Shown here: one piece after another, positions 27,869 through 36,301 of the stretch | How the letters are laid out: each line of letters starts with the position of its first letter | Position numbering within the stretch: the stretch's first letter is position 1 | NCBI RefSeq assembly: GCF_001565895.1 | Contig: NZ_LSNE01000006.1 | Span: forward strand, 325,744 to 389,192 | Source: Paraglaciecola hydrolytica | Lineage (GTDB): Bacteria; Pseudomonadota; Gammaproteobacteria; Enterobacterales; Alteromonadaceae | Direction: 5' to 3' | DNA length: 63,449 nucleotides | The notes under the pieces: generated by a model | Told to the model about the DNA's origin: nothing | The model's database searches: none | What the model saw: only the letters and a program-made list of their open reading frames with translations | Position numbers and translations under genes: made by a program

Positions 27869-28108
27869 AGTTTGACTCCCGCATACTGTTAAATTGCCAA
27901 AGCTTTGTTATTGAAGTTTGCTGCTAAGTAGGTAATTATCGGTCGAAAATGAGTCTACATAGAAAAATAGCTTCAGGCAAAATACTATTATACTCAGTGG
28001 CATAAGTCTCGATTGATATTCAGCAAGTCGATATTTTTACGTAGGTTTTTTGCGCTTTTTTACATAATATTGATGCAAAAGCTTTGATGTATAGGAAATT
28101 AACAATTC

Positions 28109-28915
28109 ATGTTGAAAAATGATTGGCTGTCAGTTGCTGATACCGATATCGGGGCGATCCGTAAGATTAATGAAGATGATTTTCTCAACGCGCCGCAAAT
28201 AGGTTTATGGTGTGTGGCCGATGGCATGGGGGGGCATCAAAAAGGAGATCTTGCCAGCAGCATGATAGTCGATCGTCTTGCGGAGTTTAATCTACCTGGA
28301 AACTTTCCGCTTACGCCTAATTTAGTCAAAGAAGGCTTGATCGAAGTGAACAGCAGTTTGCTGAGCATTGCCGCTCAATCTGCACCTAAGACAGTAATTG
28401 GCAGCACCGTAGCAGTCTTATTATTTGATCACAGTCACGCCCATTGTGTATGGGCCGGTGATAGCCGAATTTACCGTTTTCGGCAGAATAAATTAACTCG
28501 CTTAACTAAAGATCATAGTCAGATAGAAGAAATGCTCGAAGCTGGTTTATTGAGCGCGGAAGACGCTGAGCACCATCCTGCATCAAATGTGATAACTCGT
28601 GCGGTAGGCGCTAATAGTAGACTTGATTTGGATGTCAGTTCGATAGCTCGTCGGCAGGGAGATATCTATTTGTTATGCAGTGATGGTTTAAACAAAATCA
28701 TGCCTGATGATGAAATTGCCAACATCTTAAGAACCTCTCCCTTGTCAGAAGCCGTTGAGGTATTTATTGGCACTGCCTTGCAACGTAAAGTGCGGGATAA
28801 TGTAACAGTAGTGCTGGTTGCGGATTATGCCGCTCAGTCTGAAGAGTCTATTGATAAAGCCAGTCTTGATGCAACTTTAGCGCTGGATGAAACCTTGCCC
28901 TTAAAATCTAACTAG
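28109..28915 (+). CDS. PP2C family protein serine/threonine phosphatase
   Basis: 268 aa cytosolic metal-dependent phosphatase, likely reversing the divergently encoded kinase. All PP2C motifs are present: RKINEDDF (near residue 20), VADGMGGH (near 46), GSTVAVLLF, WAGDSRIYR (near 115), LTKDHSQ, HPASNVITRAVG, CSDGLN and DNVTVVLV. The C-terminal tail beyond the domain carries two threonines in an acidic, hydrophobic context (LDATLALDETLPL), possible phosphorylation sites. It reads away from the kinase across a 240-bp shared region. Confidence 0.94.
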   Translation: MLKNDWLSVADTDIGAIRKINEDDFLNAPQIGLWCVADGMGGHQKGDLASSMIVDRLAEFNLPGNFPLTPNLVKEGLIEVNSSLLSIAAQSAPKTVIGSTVAVLLFDHSHAHCVWAGDSRIYRFRQNKLTRLTKDHSQIEEMLEAGLLSAEDAEHHPASNVITRAVGANSRLDLDVSSIARRQGDIYLLCSDGLNKIMPDDEIANILRTSPLSEAVEVFIGTALQRKVRDNVTVVLVADYAAQSEESIDKASLDATLALDETLPLKSN

Positions 28916-28992
28916 CCATTGCCAACAGTCTAGGCATGTTTAGCTTGAACAACATTCATATATTAAAGTTAAATACGGCTAATTCAGTCAAG

Positions 28993-29685
28993 CTAATCTT
29001 TGTGTAGGATAGTGGTTTTTTCTAACATGGCTTCGTTGCGGATCTTGGGGCGGTACTCTCGAATGGTGAACAGAATATCTTTAAATAGAATTTCATCACC
29101 GTGTAACAGTACTTGTTTATTTGTTACTTTTTTACCATTAATTTCAGTGCCATTAGCTGAACCTAAATCTTCAGCAAACAAAACCTCATTGTCCAAAAAA
29201 ATCCGCAGGTGGTAACGTGAAATGTATGAGCGCAGTAACGTGATGTCACATTCAATGGCTCTACCTATGGTTATAGGCTCAATAATTTTATATTCCAAAC
29301 CTTCCAATGGACCATTTTCGGCATAGAAATACCAACCATCATGTACTGCGGCCGGTTTTAAACCTTTGGTTAATGACAATCTACGATCAATAATTGGCGC
29401 TATGTTATTGAGTACTCTGCGTTCGGTAAACGGTGCAATGCGGATAAACCCTCGAATAGTGACATCATAAAACCATGAAATGGTCAGGGCTACGGGGAAT
29501 AAAATAATCAGTAATACCAATAATCCCTGAAAATAACTGTTACTCAGGCCCACAGCGGGAAAAGTAAGTGAGGCGACTTGCACAATAATCCATGAACTGA
29601 CCACATACAGTAGCAAGGTATTGAGAACTTTTCGTCGGCGTAATTCGCCAAACAGATTGCTCAATTTATGCATTGTTTTATCCAT
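28993..29685 (-). CDS. Membrane-anchored FHA domain protein
   Basis: 230 aa. The N-terminus FGELRRRKVLNTLLLYVVSSW, followed by a second hydrophobic region to about residue 75, is the short transmembrane module often found fused to adenylate cyclases and TPR proteins. The C-terminal half is an FHA phosphothreonine-binding domain: IGRAIECDI (near 137), SRYHLRIF and EDLGSANGTEINGKKV. The last residues LEKTTILHKD resemble the threonine pair of GarA/OdhI FHA regulators, though placed at the C-terminus. It is the likely phospho-reader for the adjacent kinase/PP2C pair. Confidence 0.9.
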   Translation of the reverse strand: MDKTMHKLSNLFGELRRRKVLNTLLLYVVSSWIIVQVASLTFPAVGLSNSYFQGLLVLLIILFPVALTISWFYDVTIRGFIRIAPFTERRVLNNIAPIIDRRLSLTKGLKPAAVHDGWYFYAENGPLEGLEYKIIEPITIGRAIECDITLLRSYISRYHLRIFLDNEVLFAEDLGSANGTEINGKKVTNKQVLLHGDEILFKDILFTIREYRPKIRNEAMLEKTTILHKD

Positions 29686-29836
29686 TAAGTAGGTAAGGCT
29701 CTCGTGGCCGTTAAACTCAGTTGATATTACCTGTAACTTCTTGTATTGACTAGGGTATGTTAATTGATTATGGAAGGGAGGTGTGTTTTACCGATTTTAA
29801 ATGGGCCAGTTGTTATAACGGGCCGCAAATATAGCC

Positions 29837-29867
29837 AATGACACAAAGCAGACCACTTTGTGTCATT
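29837..29867 (-). terminator. Perfect stem-loop just after the SlyD-like gene
   Basis: AATGACACAAAG pairs perfectly with CTTTGTGTCATT around a seven-base loop, 11 bases beyond the stop codon. There is no strong T-tract on the minus strand, so it may be a processing or stability element rather than a classic terminator. Confidence 0.6.
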
Positions 29868-29878
29868 ATCAATATTTC

Positions 29879-30364
29879 TTAATGATTGTGACCACAACCC
29901 TGAGCAGAGTGAGGATGGCCATGGGCAATTTCTTCATCTGTGGCGGCTCTAACACTTAATACTTCTACGTCAAAATTAAGGGTAAGTCCTGACAAAGGAT
30001 GATTCCCGTCAATAACAACTTCATCATCAGTAACATCGATAACCATTACCGATTGTTCGCCGTCATCTGTCGTGGCGCGAAAGGTCATACCGGGATTCAC
30101 TTCCATACCAGCAAACATGGACATGGGAACGACTTGCACAAGCTCTTCATAGCGTTCTCCATAAGCTAATTCAGGGCTGACATCGATAACAAATTTATCG
30201 CCGCCTTGTTTACCTTCCAATTCATTTTCTAGGCCTTGGATCAAATAATGACTACCTTGCAGATAGTCCATTGGAGCACCCTGCCGGGAAGAGTCGATTT
30301 GTGTACCGTCTTGGGTACAAACAGTGAAGTGAATAGAGGCTACGGTGTTTTCAGTAATTTTCAT
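29879..30364 (-). CDS. SlyD-like FKBP peptidyl-prolyl isomerase
   Basis: 161 aa FKBP-type isomerase/chaperone of the SlyD subgroup: FKBP core with the inserted 'IF' flap (GVEVNPG-like MEVNPGMTF) and the VDGNHPLSGLTLNFDVEVL signature. It then has a short metal-binding tail (HGHPHSAQGCGHNH), much shorter than in E. coli SlyD. The ATG at 30364 is chosen because the family begins MK(I/V) and GTGGA lies upstream; the longer frame from 30409 adds 15 unlikely residues. Nickel handling or general folding are the expected roles. Confidence 0.93.
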   Translation of the reverse strand: MKITENTVASIHFTVCTQDGTQIDSSRQGAPMDYLQGSHYLIQGLENELEGKQGGDKFVIDVSPELAYGERYEELVQVVPMSMFAGMEVNPGMTFRATTDDGEQSVMVIDVTDDEVVIDGNHPLSGLTLNFDVEVLSVRAATDEEIAHGHPHSAQGCGHNH

Positions 30365-30448
30365 GATTGTCCACATACTAAGGTTATAATTGCGCTGATC
30401 CTTGCTCAAGTCGCAATATTAATTAAAAAATAAGCTTGAACTATGCTG

Positions 30449-31375
30449 TTAGGCTAGTTCATAGGGTTGAGGTAAGACGGTAAAAATCGTCTCTGGTGAT
30501 TCTTTAAGGCGCATTACCGAGCCTATTTCGGTATCGTGGGCTAAGACGGCAAGTAACCAGCTTTGGCCTTTGTGTGTCGCACTACGTAATATTTTTCCTG
30601 CCGGACGCCAATTTTCACCCAATTGAAGTTCGAGACTGTCGCCTGCTTGAGTTTGATGAGAGCCTTCGCCATGCAAACGAAAAGCAGCACGTTTGTTTTT
30701 ACCCAAATATTTAGTGCGCGCCACTACTTCTTGTCCCATGTAACAACCTTTGCTAAAACTGATAGCGTCGAGTTGTTGTAGGTTCATCATTTGCGGGACA
30801 AATTCGTTAGCGGTTGCTAGACGGACGTCGGCAATACCGGCCTTAATATCTTCTATTTCCCACAAGATCTCACCAGCAGGTGTTGAGTCGATGGAGACTT
30901 TATTGGCAGCGGTTTGCGGTTGTAGAATGACATAGCGGGTACTATTACCATGTAAGGCCATGACTAAACCATGGTCGTTGTGTACGATTTCTTGGTTTAG
31001 TTCAGGCAAGAGGCCAAATACTCTGATGATCTCTGCTTCAACAGCTTTACCAAGTCCGGCTGAGATTAGCCAATTTTCACTACCGTTAGTGATAGTAACT
31101 TTGGCAAATACTCCGTATTTTTTAAGTTCACTTAAGGACTTTTCCAATACCGAACTATGGCTTAATAACAACAAATCTTGCTGCCATGAAAAGAGGTAAC
31201 TGACACTCCAGGTTTTCCCTTTAAAATCACAATGGCAGGCTAATAAGGCCTTATTGGCCGTCAGTGCGTTAACGTCTGCGGTAATCTGCCCTTGTAAGTA
31301 CTTTTCTTTTTCAGGACCAGACAATTGAATCAGTCCCTTGTCCGTTAAAACCGTATAAAAATCACTCGCTACCAT
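30449..31375 (-). CDS. ygfZ: tRNA-modifying/Fe-S protein YgfZ (GcvT-like)
   Basis: 308 aa folate-binding GcvT-fold protein that supports iron-sulfur enzymes such as MiaB. The hallmark K-G-C-Y-x-G-Q-E (FSKGCYMGQEVVAR near residue 215) with its conserved cysteine is present, as is EKYLQGQITADVN near the start. The ATG at 31375, preceded by an AGAGA site, gives a family-like N-terminus; the frame is open up to 31411. It is divergent from sdhE, as in E. coli and Vibrio. Confidence 0.94.
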   Translation of the reverse strand: MVASDFYTVLTDKGLIQLSGPEKEKYLQGQITADVNALTANKALLACHCDFKGKTWSVSYLFSWQQDLLLLSHSSVLEKSLSELKKYGVFAKVTITNGSENWLISAGLGKAVEAEIIRVFGLLPELNQEIVHNDHGLVMALHGNSTRYVILQPQTAANKVSIDSTPAGEILWEIEDIKAGIADVRLATANEFVPQMMNLQQLDAISFSKGCYMGQEVVARTKYLGKNKRAAFRLHGEGSHQTQAGDSLELQLGENWRPAGKILRSATHKGQSWLLAVLAHDTEIGSVMRLKESPETIFTVLPQPYELA

Positions 31376-31535
31376 ATCGTTCTCTTTTGTCCTTGCTGCC
31401 ACTTTGAGCATTTGTTTAGGATTAAACTGTCTTAGTCAGTTTATCGCTTAATGCGTTGTACTTTAATAATGGTATCATGTTGCTAATTTGCCAATGAAAT
31501 AAAATAGATGGCTATGCATAAAATGAGGAATAAGC

Positions 31536-31787
31536 ATGTTTGATAACAAACGATTAGGCCGTTTGAAGTGGGCTTGTCGCCGTGGAATGTTAGAGCTCGA
31601 TGTATTGTTTATGCCTTTTGTAGAGCATGGTTTTGCAGAGTTAGATGATGAAAAAAAACTGGTTTTTGAACGATTGTTAACCTTTGATGATCCTGATTTA
31701 TATGCGTGGTTTATGGGCCATTTAGCCTGTCATGATGATGAGATCAAAGCTATGATTGGACACATACTTAGTCGTGTCAAAGTATAG
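31536..31787 (+). CDS. sdhE: FAD assembly factor SdhE (YgfY/CptB)
   Basis: 83 aa helical protein that promotes covalent flavinylation of succinate dehydrogenase and fumarate reductase. The diagnostic CRRGMLELD sits near residue 14 and the fold continues with DDPDLYAWFMGH. It has also been described as CptB, antidote of the membrane toxin CptA (YgfX), which overlaps it downstream. Confidence 0.96.
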   Translation: MFDNKRLGRLKWACRRGMLELDVLFMPFVEHGFAELDDEKKLVFERLLTFDDPDLYAWFMGHLACHDDEIKAMIGHILSRVKV

Positions 31788-32214
31788 GGTCGAAGTGTTG
31801 CCCTCTCGGCTGAAAGTTATGCTGTTGGTGACCTTGTGGGCTTTAATCTTGTTTTCGTTATTTCATTGGCAAAGAGATATCTTTCCTTATCAACCGTTGT
31901 TGCAATTTTTTCTGGCGGCACTGGCGGTGGTATTAGCTTTTAGAACGCTGCAAAGGGCGGCCAAAACTCAGCCGTTTGTGGTCGCGTTTAACCAACAAGG
32001 CCAGTGGAGCTATTTGGATAAAAACAACCAAGTCCAATGGCAAATGACCGATAAATCTCGTTTGACTGACTGGTTATTGTGGGTTCAACTGGTTTCTCCC
32101 CTTGATCCACGTCAACGCCATTGGTTGCTGGTATTTAAAGATCAACTTAATCAAGAGGATTATCGCAGTTTGTGTCGGGCGATCCTTTATCAACAACAGA
32201 GCAGAGAACTGTAG
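31774..32214 (+). CDS. ygfX: YgfX/CptA-like membrane protein
   Basis: 146 aa with two adjacent transmembrane helices near the N-terminus (about residues 12-52) and a cytosolic C-terminal domain. This is the layout of YgfX, reported in E. coli as the toxin CptA acting on MreB/FtsZ. GTG at 31774 overlaps sdhE by 14 bases and leaves a family-like N-terminus (MSKYRVEVLPS). A TTG at 31756 is the longer alternative. Sequence identity in this family is low, so the call rests on topology and on position after sdhE. Confidence 0.8.
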   Translation: MSKYRVEVLPSRLKVMLLVTLWALILFSLFHWQRDIFPYQPLLQFFLAALAVVLAFRTLQRAAKTQPFVVAFNQQGQWSYLDKNNQVQWQMTDKSRLTDWLLWVQLVSPLDPRQRHWLLVFKDQLNQEDYRSLCRAILYQQQSREL

Positions 32215-32218
32215 TTTT

Positions 32219-33118
32219 ATGTCCCAGCAACGTGATCACTATCTGCCTACTGTACCTCAATTTGCATACTTAATTCCCGCCATTTTATGTAAAGCCAACA
32301 AGGTGTTTATCAAAGAATCGATTTTGCCCAGTGAACGTTATTGGGTAGAAGCTATCACTTTAGATTTACACAAAATTAAGGCATTTAATCAGCTTACGGC
32401 GTGGCACCATAGTGACATAGTACACCCAGGTTTTTTACATACCGTGGCGTTTCCATTGCAACTTAAACTCATGTTACATAAGGACTTTCCTTTCTCAATG
32501 ATGGGGATAGTGCATATCGCCAATATGATTGAGCAATATCAAACTATAGCGCCGACTAGTCAGATTGAGGTGTGCTGTCAATTAGCTGAAATCAGACAAC
32601 TTAAGATTGGTTGTTTGTTTTCGATTGAAACAGAATTTTTTATTAAGCAGCAGCGAGTGTTGCGAGCTAAACATCAATATTTACGAAGGGCAGATAAAGT
32701 AACTAAACCCAGAACAAAGCTTGCTCCAGAAACCGATTGGCAAGGAGCAAACGCAGCCCAGCATTGGCCTTTACCCAGCAGCTTAGGTTGGCAGTATGCC
32801 AAGTGTTCACAAGATTACAACCCCATTCATTTGCATCCTCTGAGTGCCAAATTGCTGGGTTTTAAACAACATATAGCTCATGGCATGTGGATGAAATCTA
32901 GAGCATTTTCAGCATTATGTGATGCACACCCCGCCAAACTGCAAGGTGCATTAAGTTGTGATGTAGAGTTTAAGAAACCACTTTTTTTACCTAATTCCAT
33001 TACTTTTCAACAGCGGGCTATATCAACTGAATCTGTTACAGAGTTTTGTATTAGTAGTGAACTTAATCAGCAAACGGTTGAACATATGAGCGGCAGGTTG
33101 GAGTTTTTAGACCATTAG
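32219..33118 (+). CDS. MaoC-like acyl dehydratase
   Basis: 299 aa double hot-dog-like protein with the (R)-hydratase signature DYNPIHLHPLSAKLLGF and IAHGMW near residue 205. It is expected to hydrate or dehydrate an enoyl-CoA or enoyl-ACP. The ATG at 32219 lies four bases after ygfX; the frame extends back to 32102, but that part overlaps ygfX and reads poorly. Unlike shorter MaoC proteins it has an N-terminal degenerate half. Substrate unknown. Confidence 0.87.
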   Translation: MSQQRDHYLPTVPQFAYLIPAILCKANKVFIKESILPSERYWVEAITLDLHKIKAFNQLTAWHHSDIVHPGFLHTVAFPLQLKLMLHKDFPFSMMGIVHIANMIEQYQTIAPTSQIEVCCQLAEIRQLKIGCLFSIETEFFIKQQRVLRAKHQYLRRADKVTKPRTKLAPETDWQGANAAQHWPLPSSLGWQYAKCSQDYNPIHLHPLSAKLLGFKQHIAHGMWMKSRAFSALCDAHPAKLQGALSCDVEFKKPLFLPNSITFQQRAISTESVTEFCISSELNQQTVEHMSGRLEFLDH

Positions 33119-33150
33119 CCAAAGGTGAATGGAGGTTGCACCTTTGGCTA
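33116..33150. terminator. Inverted repeat between maoC-like gene and nadB
   Basis: TAGCCAAAGGTG, which includes the stop codon of the maoC-like gene, pairs perfectly with CACCTTTGGCTA across an 11-base loop. It lies in the 46-bp convergent gap. Without a T-tract it is a probable transcript-end structure rather than a textbook terminator. Confidence 0.5.
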
Positions 33151-33164
33151 CATAGTGACTGGTT

Positions 33165-34799
33165 TTATGCGGATAACCCCGTATTGCCAGTGGTTTTGCC
33201 TGACAAAATAGTAGGCACTGGGTTAGCTAATAGCTCAGGATAGTCGAGATTATAATGTAAACCTCTGCTCTCTTTGCGTTGTTGTGCACAACGTACAATC
33301 AAATCAGCGACTGTCAGCAAATTACGTAATTCCAACAAGTTATTACTGACTTTGAAGTGGGAATAGTATTCATCAACTTCTTGTTTTAACAAGGCGATAC
33401 GATGTTGTGCCCGTTCAAGTCGTTTATTGGTGCGCACTATGCCGACATAATCCCACATAAACAGTCTTAGCTCATGCCAATTATGTTGGATGATAACTTC
33501 TTCGTCAGAGTTGCTGACTTGACTTTCATCCCATGCATTAATGGGCTCAATAACGTGTTTTTCGTCTAAACGTTGAATAATATGATCAGCGGCTGCATGA
33601 GCAAAAACAATACATTCAAGTAAGGAATTGCTTGCCATGCGGTTGGCGCCATGTAAGCCGGTATAGGCAACTTCACCTATGGCATATAAGTTATCTAAAT
33701 CAGTTTTTGCATCAAAATCGGTCACCACGCCACCACAACTATAATGGGCAGCGGGTACCACGGGTATAGCTTGGCGAGTCATATCTATGCCCAAAGAGCG
33801 GCATTTACGATAGATATTCGGGAAGTGTTTAACGATAAAATCACTGGGTTTGTGGCTGATATCTAAATACATGCAATCCGCGCCTAAGCGTTTCATCTCA
33901 AAGTCGATGGCGCGGGCCACAATATCACGGGGGGCTAAATCGCCTCTTTCATCAAAACGTTGCATAAAGGCAGTACCATCGGCATGGCACAACTTTGCAC
34001 CTTCGCCACGCAGCGCTTCAGTGATTAAAAAGTTACGAGCCTCAGGATGATATAAGCAAGTAGGGTGGAATTGGTTAAATTCCATGTTTGCCACCCGACA
34101 ACCTACGCGCCAAGCCATGGCAATACCGTCGCCACTAGAGACATCAGGATTCGAGGTGTATTGATATACCTTACTCGCACCGCCCGTGGCTAATGCCACA
34201 AAACGACTACGAATTACCTCAACACTTTCTCGTTTTCTATTCCAAACATAGGCACCAATAATGGCGTTTTTATCGGTGCTGCTTTTAATTAAATCAACTG
34301 CATTATAACGTTGAAATAAATGAATATTGGGATGGTGTTTGACAGCCTCAACTAAAGTTAACTGTACCGCAGCGCCGGTGGCATCAGCAGAGTGCAGTAT
34401 ACGTCTGTGGCTATGACCACCTTCACGAGTTAAATGAAATCGCGCTTCAGTCGTTGTTGATTCATTTTCCTGAGCTGAAATTTGATCGAAAGGCATGCCA
34501 AATTTAATCAACCACTGCATGCAAGCCTTGGCACGGGATGCAGTAAAATGCACAGCGCCGCGGTCACATAATCCTGCGCCGGCGTCCAAGGTATCTTCTA
34601 CATGACTTTCTATAGAGTCATCTTCATCAAAAACGGCGGCTATGCCACCTTGTGCATATTTTGTTGAACCTTCTGAAATATCACTTTTACTCAGCACAAT
34701 GACCTGACAATGCTCAGCAAGTTTTAATGCCAGACTTAAGCCTGCGGCACCACTACCAATAATAAGCACATCACATTGATGTTCGACGCTAGCCTGCAT
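33165..34799 (-). CDS. nadB: L-aspartate oxidase
   Basis: FAD enzyme oxidising L-aspartate to iminoaspartate, the first step of de novo NAD synthesis. The 544 aa protein has the dinucleotide-binding [13 protein letters not shown] near residue 14, [28 protein letters not shown], a [12 protein letters not shown] segment and [15 protein letters not shown] near residue 375. It is divergent from rpoE, as in E. coli and many relatives. NadA is not nearby. Confidence 0.97.
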   Translation of the reverse strand: MQASVEHQCDVLIIGSGAAGLSLALKLAEHCQVIVLSKSDISEGSTKYAQGGIAAVFDEDDSIESHVEDTLDAGAGLCDRGAVHFTASRAKACMQWLIKFGMPFDQISAQENESTTTEARFHLTREGGHSHRRILHSADATGAAVQLTLVEAVKHHPNIHLFQRYNAVDLIKSSTDKNAIIGAYVWNRKRESVEVIRSRFVALATGGASKVYQYTSNPDVSSGDGIAMAWRVGCRVANMEFNQFHPTCLYHPEARNFLITEALRGEGAKLCHADGTAFMQRFDERGDLAPRDIVARAIDFEMKRLGADCMYLDISHKPSDFIVKHFPNIYRKCRSLGIDMTRQAIPVVPAAHYSCGGVVTDFDAKTDLDNLYAIGEVAYTGLHGANRMASNSLLECIVFAHAAADHIIQRLDEKHVIEPINAWDESQVSNSDEEVIIQHNWHELRLFMWDYVGIVRTNKRLERAQHRIALLKQEVDEYYSHFKVSNNLLELRNLLTVADLIVRCAQQRKESRGLHYNLDYPELLANPVPTILSGKTTGNTGLSA

Positions 34800-34961
34800 A
34801 CACTACTCAATTAAACCAACAGAAGTCCGTCATACTAAATAACAGTCGAAAAATTACAATAATTGACTGGTAATTTCATACATAAAGCCCCATTGAATGC
34901 TTGTGTAGTAGTCAAATTTGGCTTTGTTGCAATTTTTTTGTCAAATAAAACATGTAAAAGC

Positions 34962-34989
34962 GAACTTTACTGAGATCCTATAGTCAATA
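34962..34989 (+). promoter_or_regulatory. Sigma-E-type autoregulatory promoter of rpoE
   Basis: GAACTT (34962-34967), a 15-base spacer and GTCAATA (34983-34989) match the sigma-E consensus (g)GAACTT-N15/16-GTCtaA except for one -10 base. It lies 51 bases upstream of the rpoE ATG. Sigma-E is known to transcribe its own operon. Confidence 0.65.
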
Positions 34990-35040
34990 GTAGTGCTTGC
35001 ATGAGTCGTAGTATTAATTCGTAAGGGAGTAAGGGCTCGA

Positions 35041-35622
35041 ATGAGCGAGCAATTAACAGATCAACAGATAGTTGAAAAGGTACAGCTTGGAGATAAAAAC
35101 GCGTTTGGTTTGTTGGTGATAAAATATCAACACAAAGTGGCGTATTTAGTTTCAAGGTATGTAAAAAATTCTGGCGATGTATCTGATGTAGCGCAGGAAG
35201 CGTTTATTAAAGCCTATCGGGCTTTACCGAGTTTCAGGGGAGAAAGCGCATTTTATACATGGCTATACAGGATTGCCGTTAACAGCGCTAAAAACTATTT
35301 AGTTGCGCAAAGCAGGAAGCCTCCTGCAAATGATGTTGACGCAGAAGATGCGGATTTTTATGATGGCAGTGATGCGTTAAAAGAGAACAATTCTCCTGAA
35401 AAGAGTTTGATGTCTGATCAAATGGAGAAATTGTTGTTTGATACACTTGAACAGTTACCAGAGGATTTGCGTATGGCTATTAGCCTACGTGAGTTAGATG
35501 GGATGAGCTATGAAGATATAGCCAATGTTATGGATTGCCCAGTTGGCACGGTAAGGTCACGTATCTTCCGAGCCCGAGAAGCTTTAGATAAAGTCATTCA
35601 GCCCATGCTGATGAACGACTAA
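35041..35622 (+). CDS. rpoE: Envelope-stress sigma factor RpoE
   Basis: ECF sigma factor of 193 aa directing transcription of outer-membrane and periplasmic quality-control genes. Region 2 (DVSDVAQEAFIKAYRALPSFRGESAFYTWLYRIAVNSAKNYL) and region 4 (LPEDLRMAISLRELDGMSYEDIANVMDCPVGTVRSRIFRAREAL) are complete. Strong ribosome-binding site AAGGGAG upstream. First gene of rpoE-rseA-rseB-rseC. Confidence 0.98.
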   Translation: MSEQLTDQQIVEKVQLGDKNAFGLLVIKYQHKVAYLVSRYVKNSGDVSDVAQEAFIKAYRALPSFRGESAFYTWLYRIAVNSAKNYLVAQSRKPPANDVDAEDADFYDGSDALKENNSPEKSLMSDQMEKLLFDTLEQLPEDLRMAISLRELDGMSYEDIANVMDCPVGTVRSRIFRAREALDKVIQPMLMND

Positions 35623-35680
35623 GCTTCAGTTAAAATTAATTTTTAGATATTTAATATCAATTTAGCGGGAACCAGTATGT

Positions 35681-36301
35681 ATGTCGCAGAAGTTTGAAAA
35701 TTTGTCAGCGTTAGTTGATGGTGAAAACTCTCAATTTGACTTGCAAGGTAATGAGTTAATTACCGCGATTAAAAATGATAAAGACTTAGAGCAGAAATGG
35801 CACTCTTATCATGTTATTCGTTATGGCTTGCGCAAAGAGTTACCTCAGCAAATGCAATTTGATATCGCTGCTAAAGTGATGTTGGCTTTAGAATCTGAGC
35901 CAGCCATTTTGGCTCCTAAGAGAAATTGGCGCGATTTACCTGTGTTAGGCTCTGTCATTCCCTTCGTTAAACAAGGTGGACAAATGGCCATTGCCGCTTC
36001 TGTTGCTGTTGCGATGATCATTGGGGTACAGCAGTTTAATCAAAATGAAGCTGATCAACCTTTTAATTCAGCGGCACCTATATTGGGTATTCCTGGTGGC
36101 TTGTCGCCGGTGAGCTTTGAACAAACCAATACCATGCCACAAAATGATATGATGGAACAAAGACGTAGAATTAATGCATTTATTGCTGATCATCAACAAC
36201 AAATGCGTTTAAAATCAGTAGAATTAAACATCACACCTAGTTCTGTAGAGCAACCTGCAAAAAATGATTTCCAGCCTGAAATTCTTAACGATACACCTTA
36301 A
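35681..36301 (+). CDS. rseA: Anti-sigma-E factor RseA
   Basis: 206 aa single-pass inner-membrane anti-sigma factor. The N-terminal sigma-binding domain begins LSALVDGENSQFD and contains WHSYHVIRYGLRKE. A transmembrane helix covers about 100-117 (MAIAASVAVAMIIGV), followed by a periplasmic tail for RseB binding and DegS/RseP proteolysis. It overlaps rseB by 38 bases. Confidence 0.95.
   Translation: MSQKFENLSALVDGENSQFDLQGNELITAIKNDKDLEQKWHSYHVIRYGLRKELPQQMQFDIAAKVMLALESEPAILAPKRNWRDLPVLGSVIPFVKQGGQMAIAASVAVAMIIGVQQFNQNEADQPFNSAAPILGIPGGLSPVSFEQTNTMPQNDMMEQRRRINAFIADHQQQMRLKSVELNITPSSVEQPAKNDFQPEILNDTP

Noticed and set aside
22905-29685. Type VI secretion regulatory module (PpkA/PppA/Fha)
   Set aside because: Kinase, PP2C and FHA are present, but no Tss structural gene, Hcp, VgrG or ClpV is encoded nearby.
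32102-32218. N-terminal extension of the MaoC-like protein
   Set aside because: It is wholly inside ygfX in another frame and adds an implausible 39-residue leader; the ATG at 32219 fits better.
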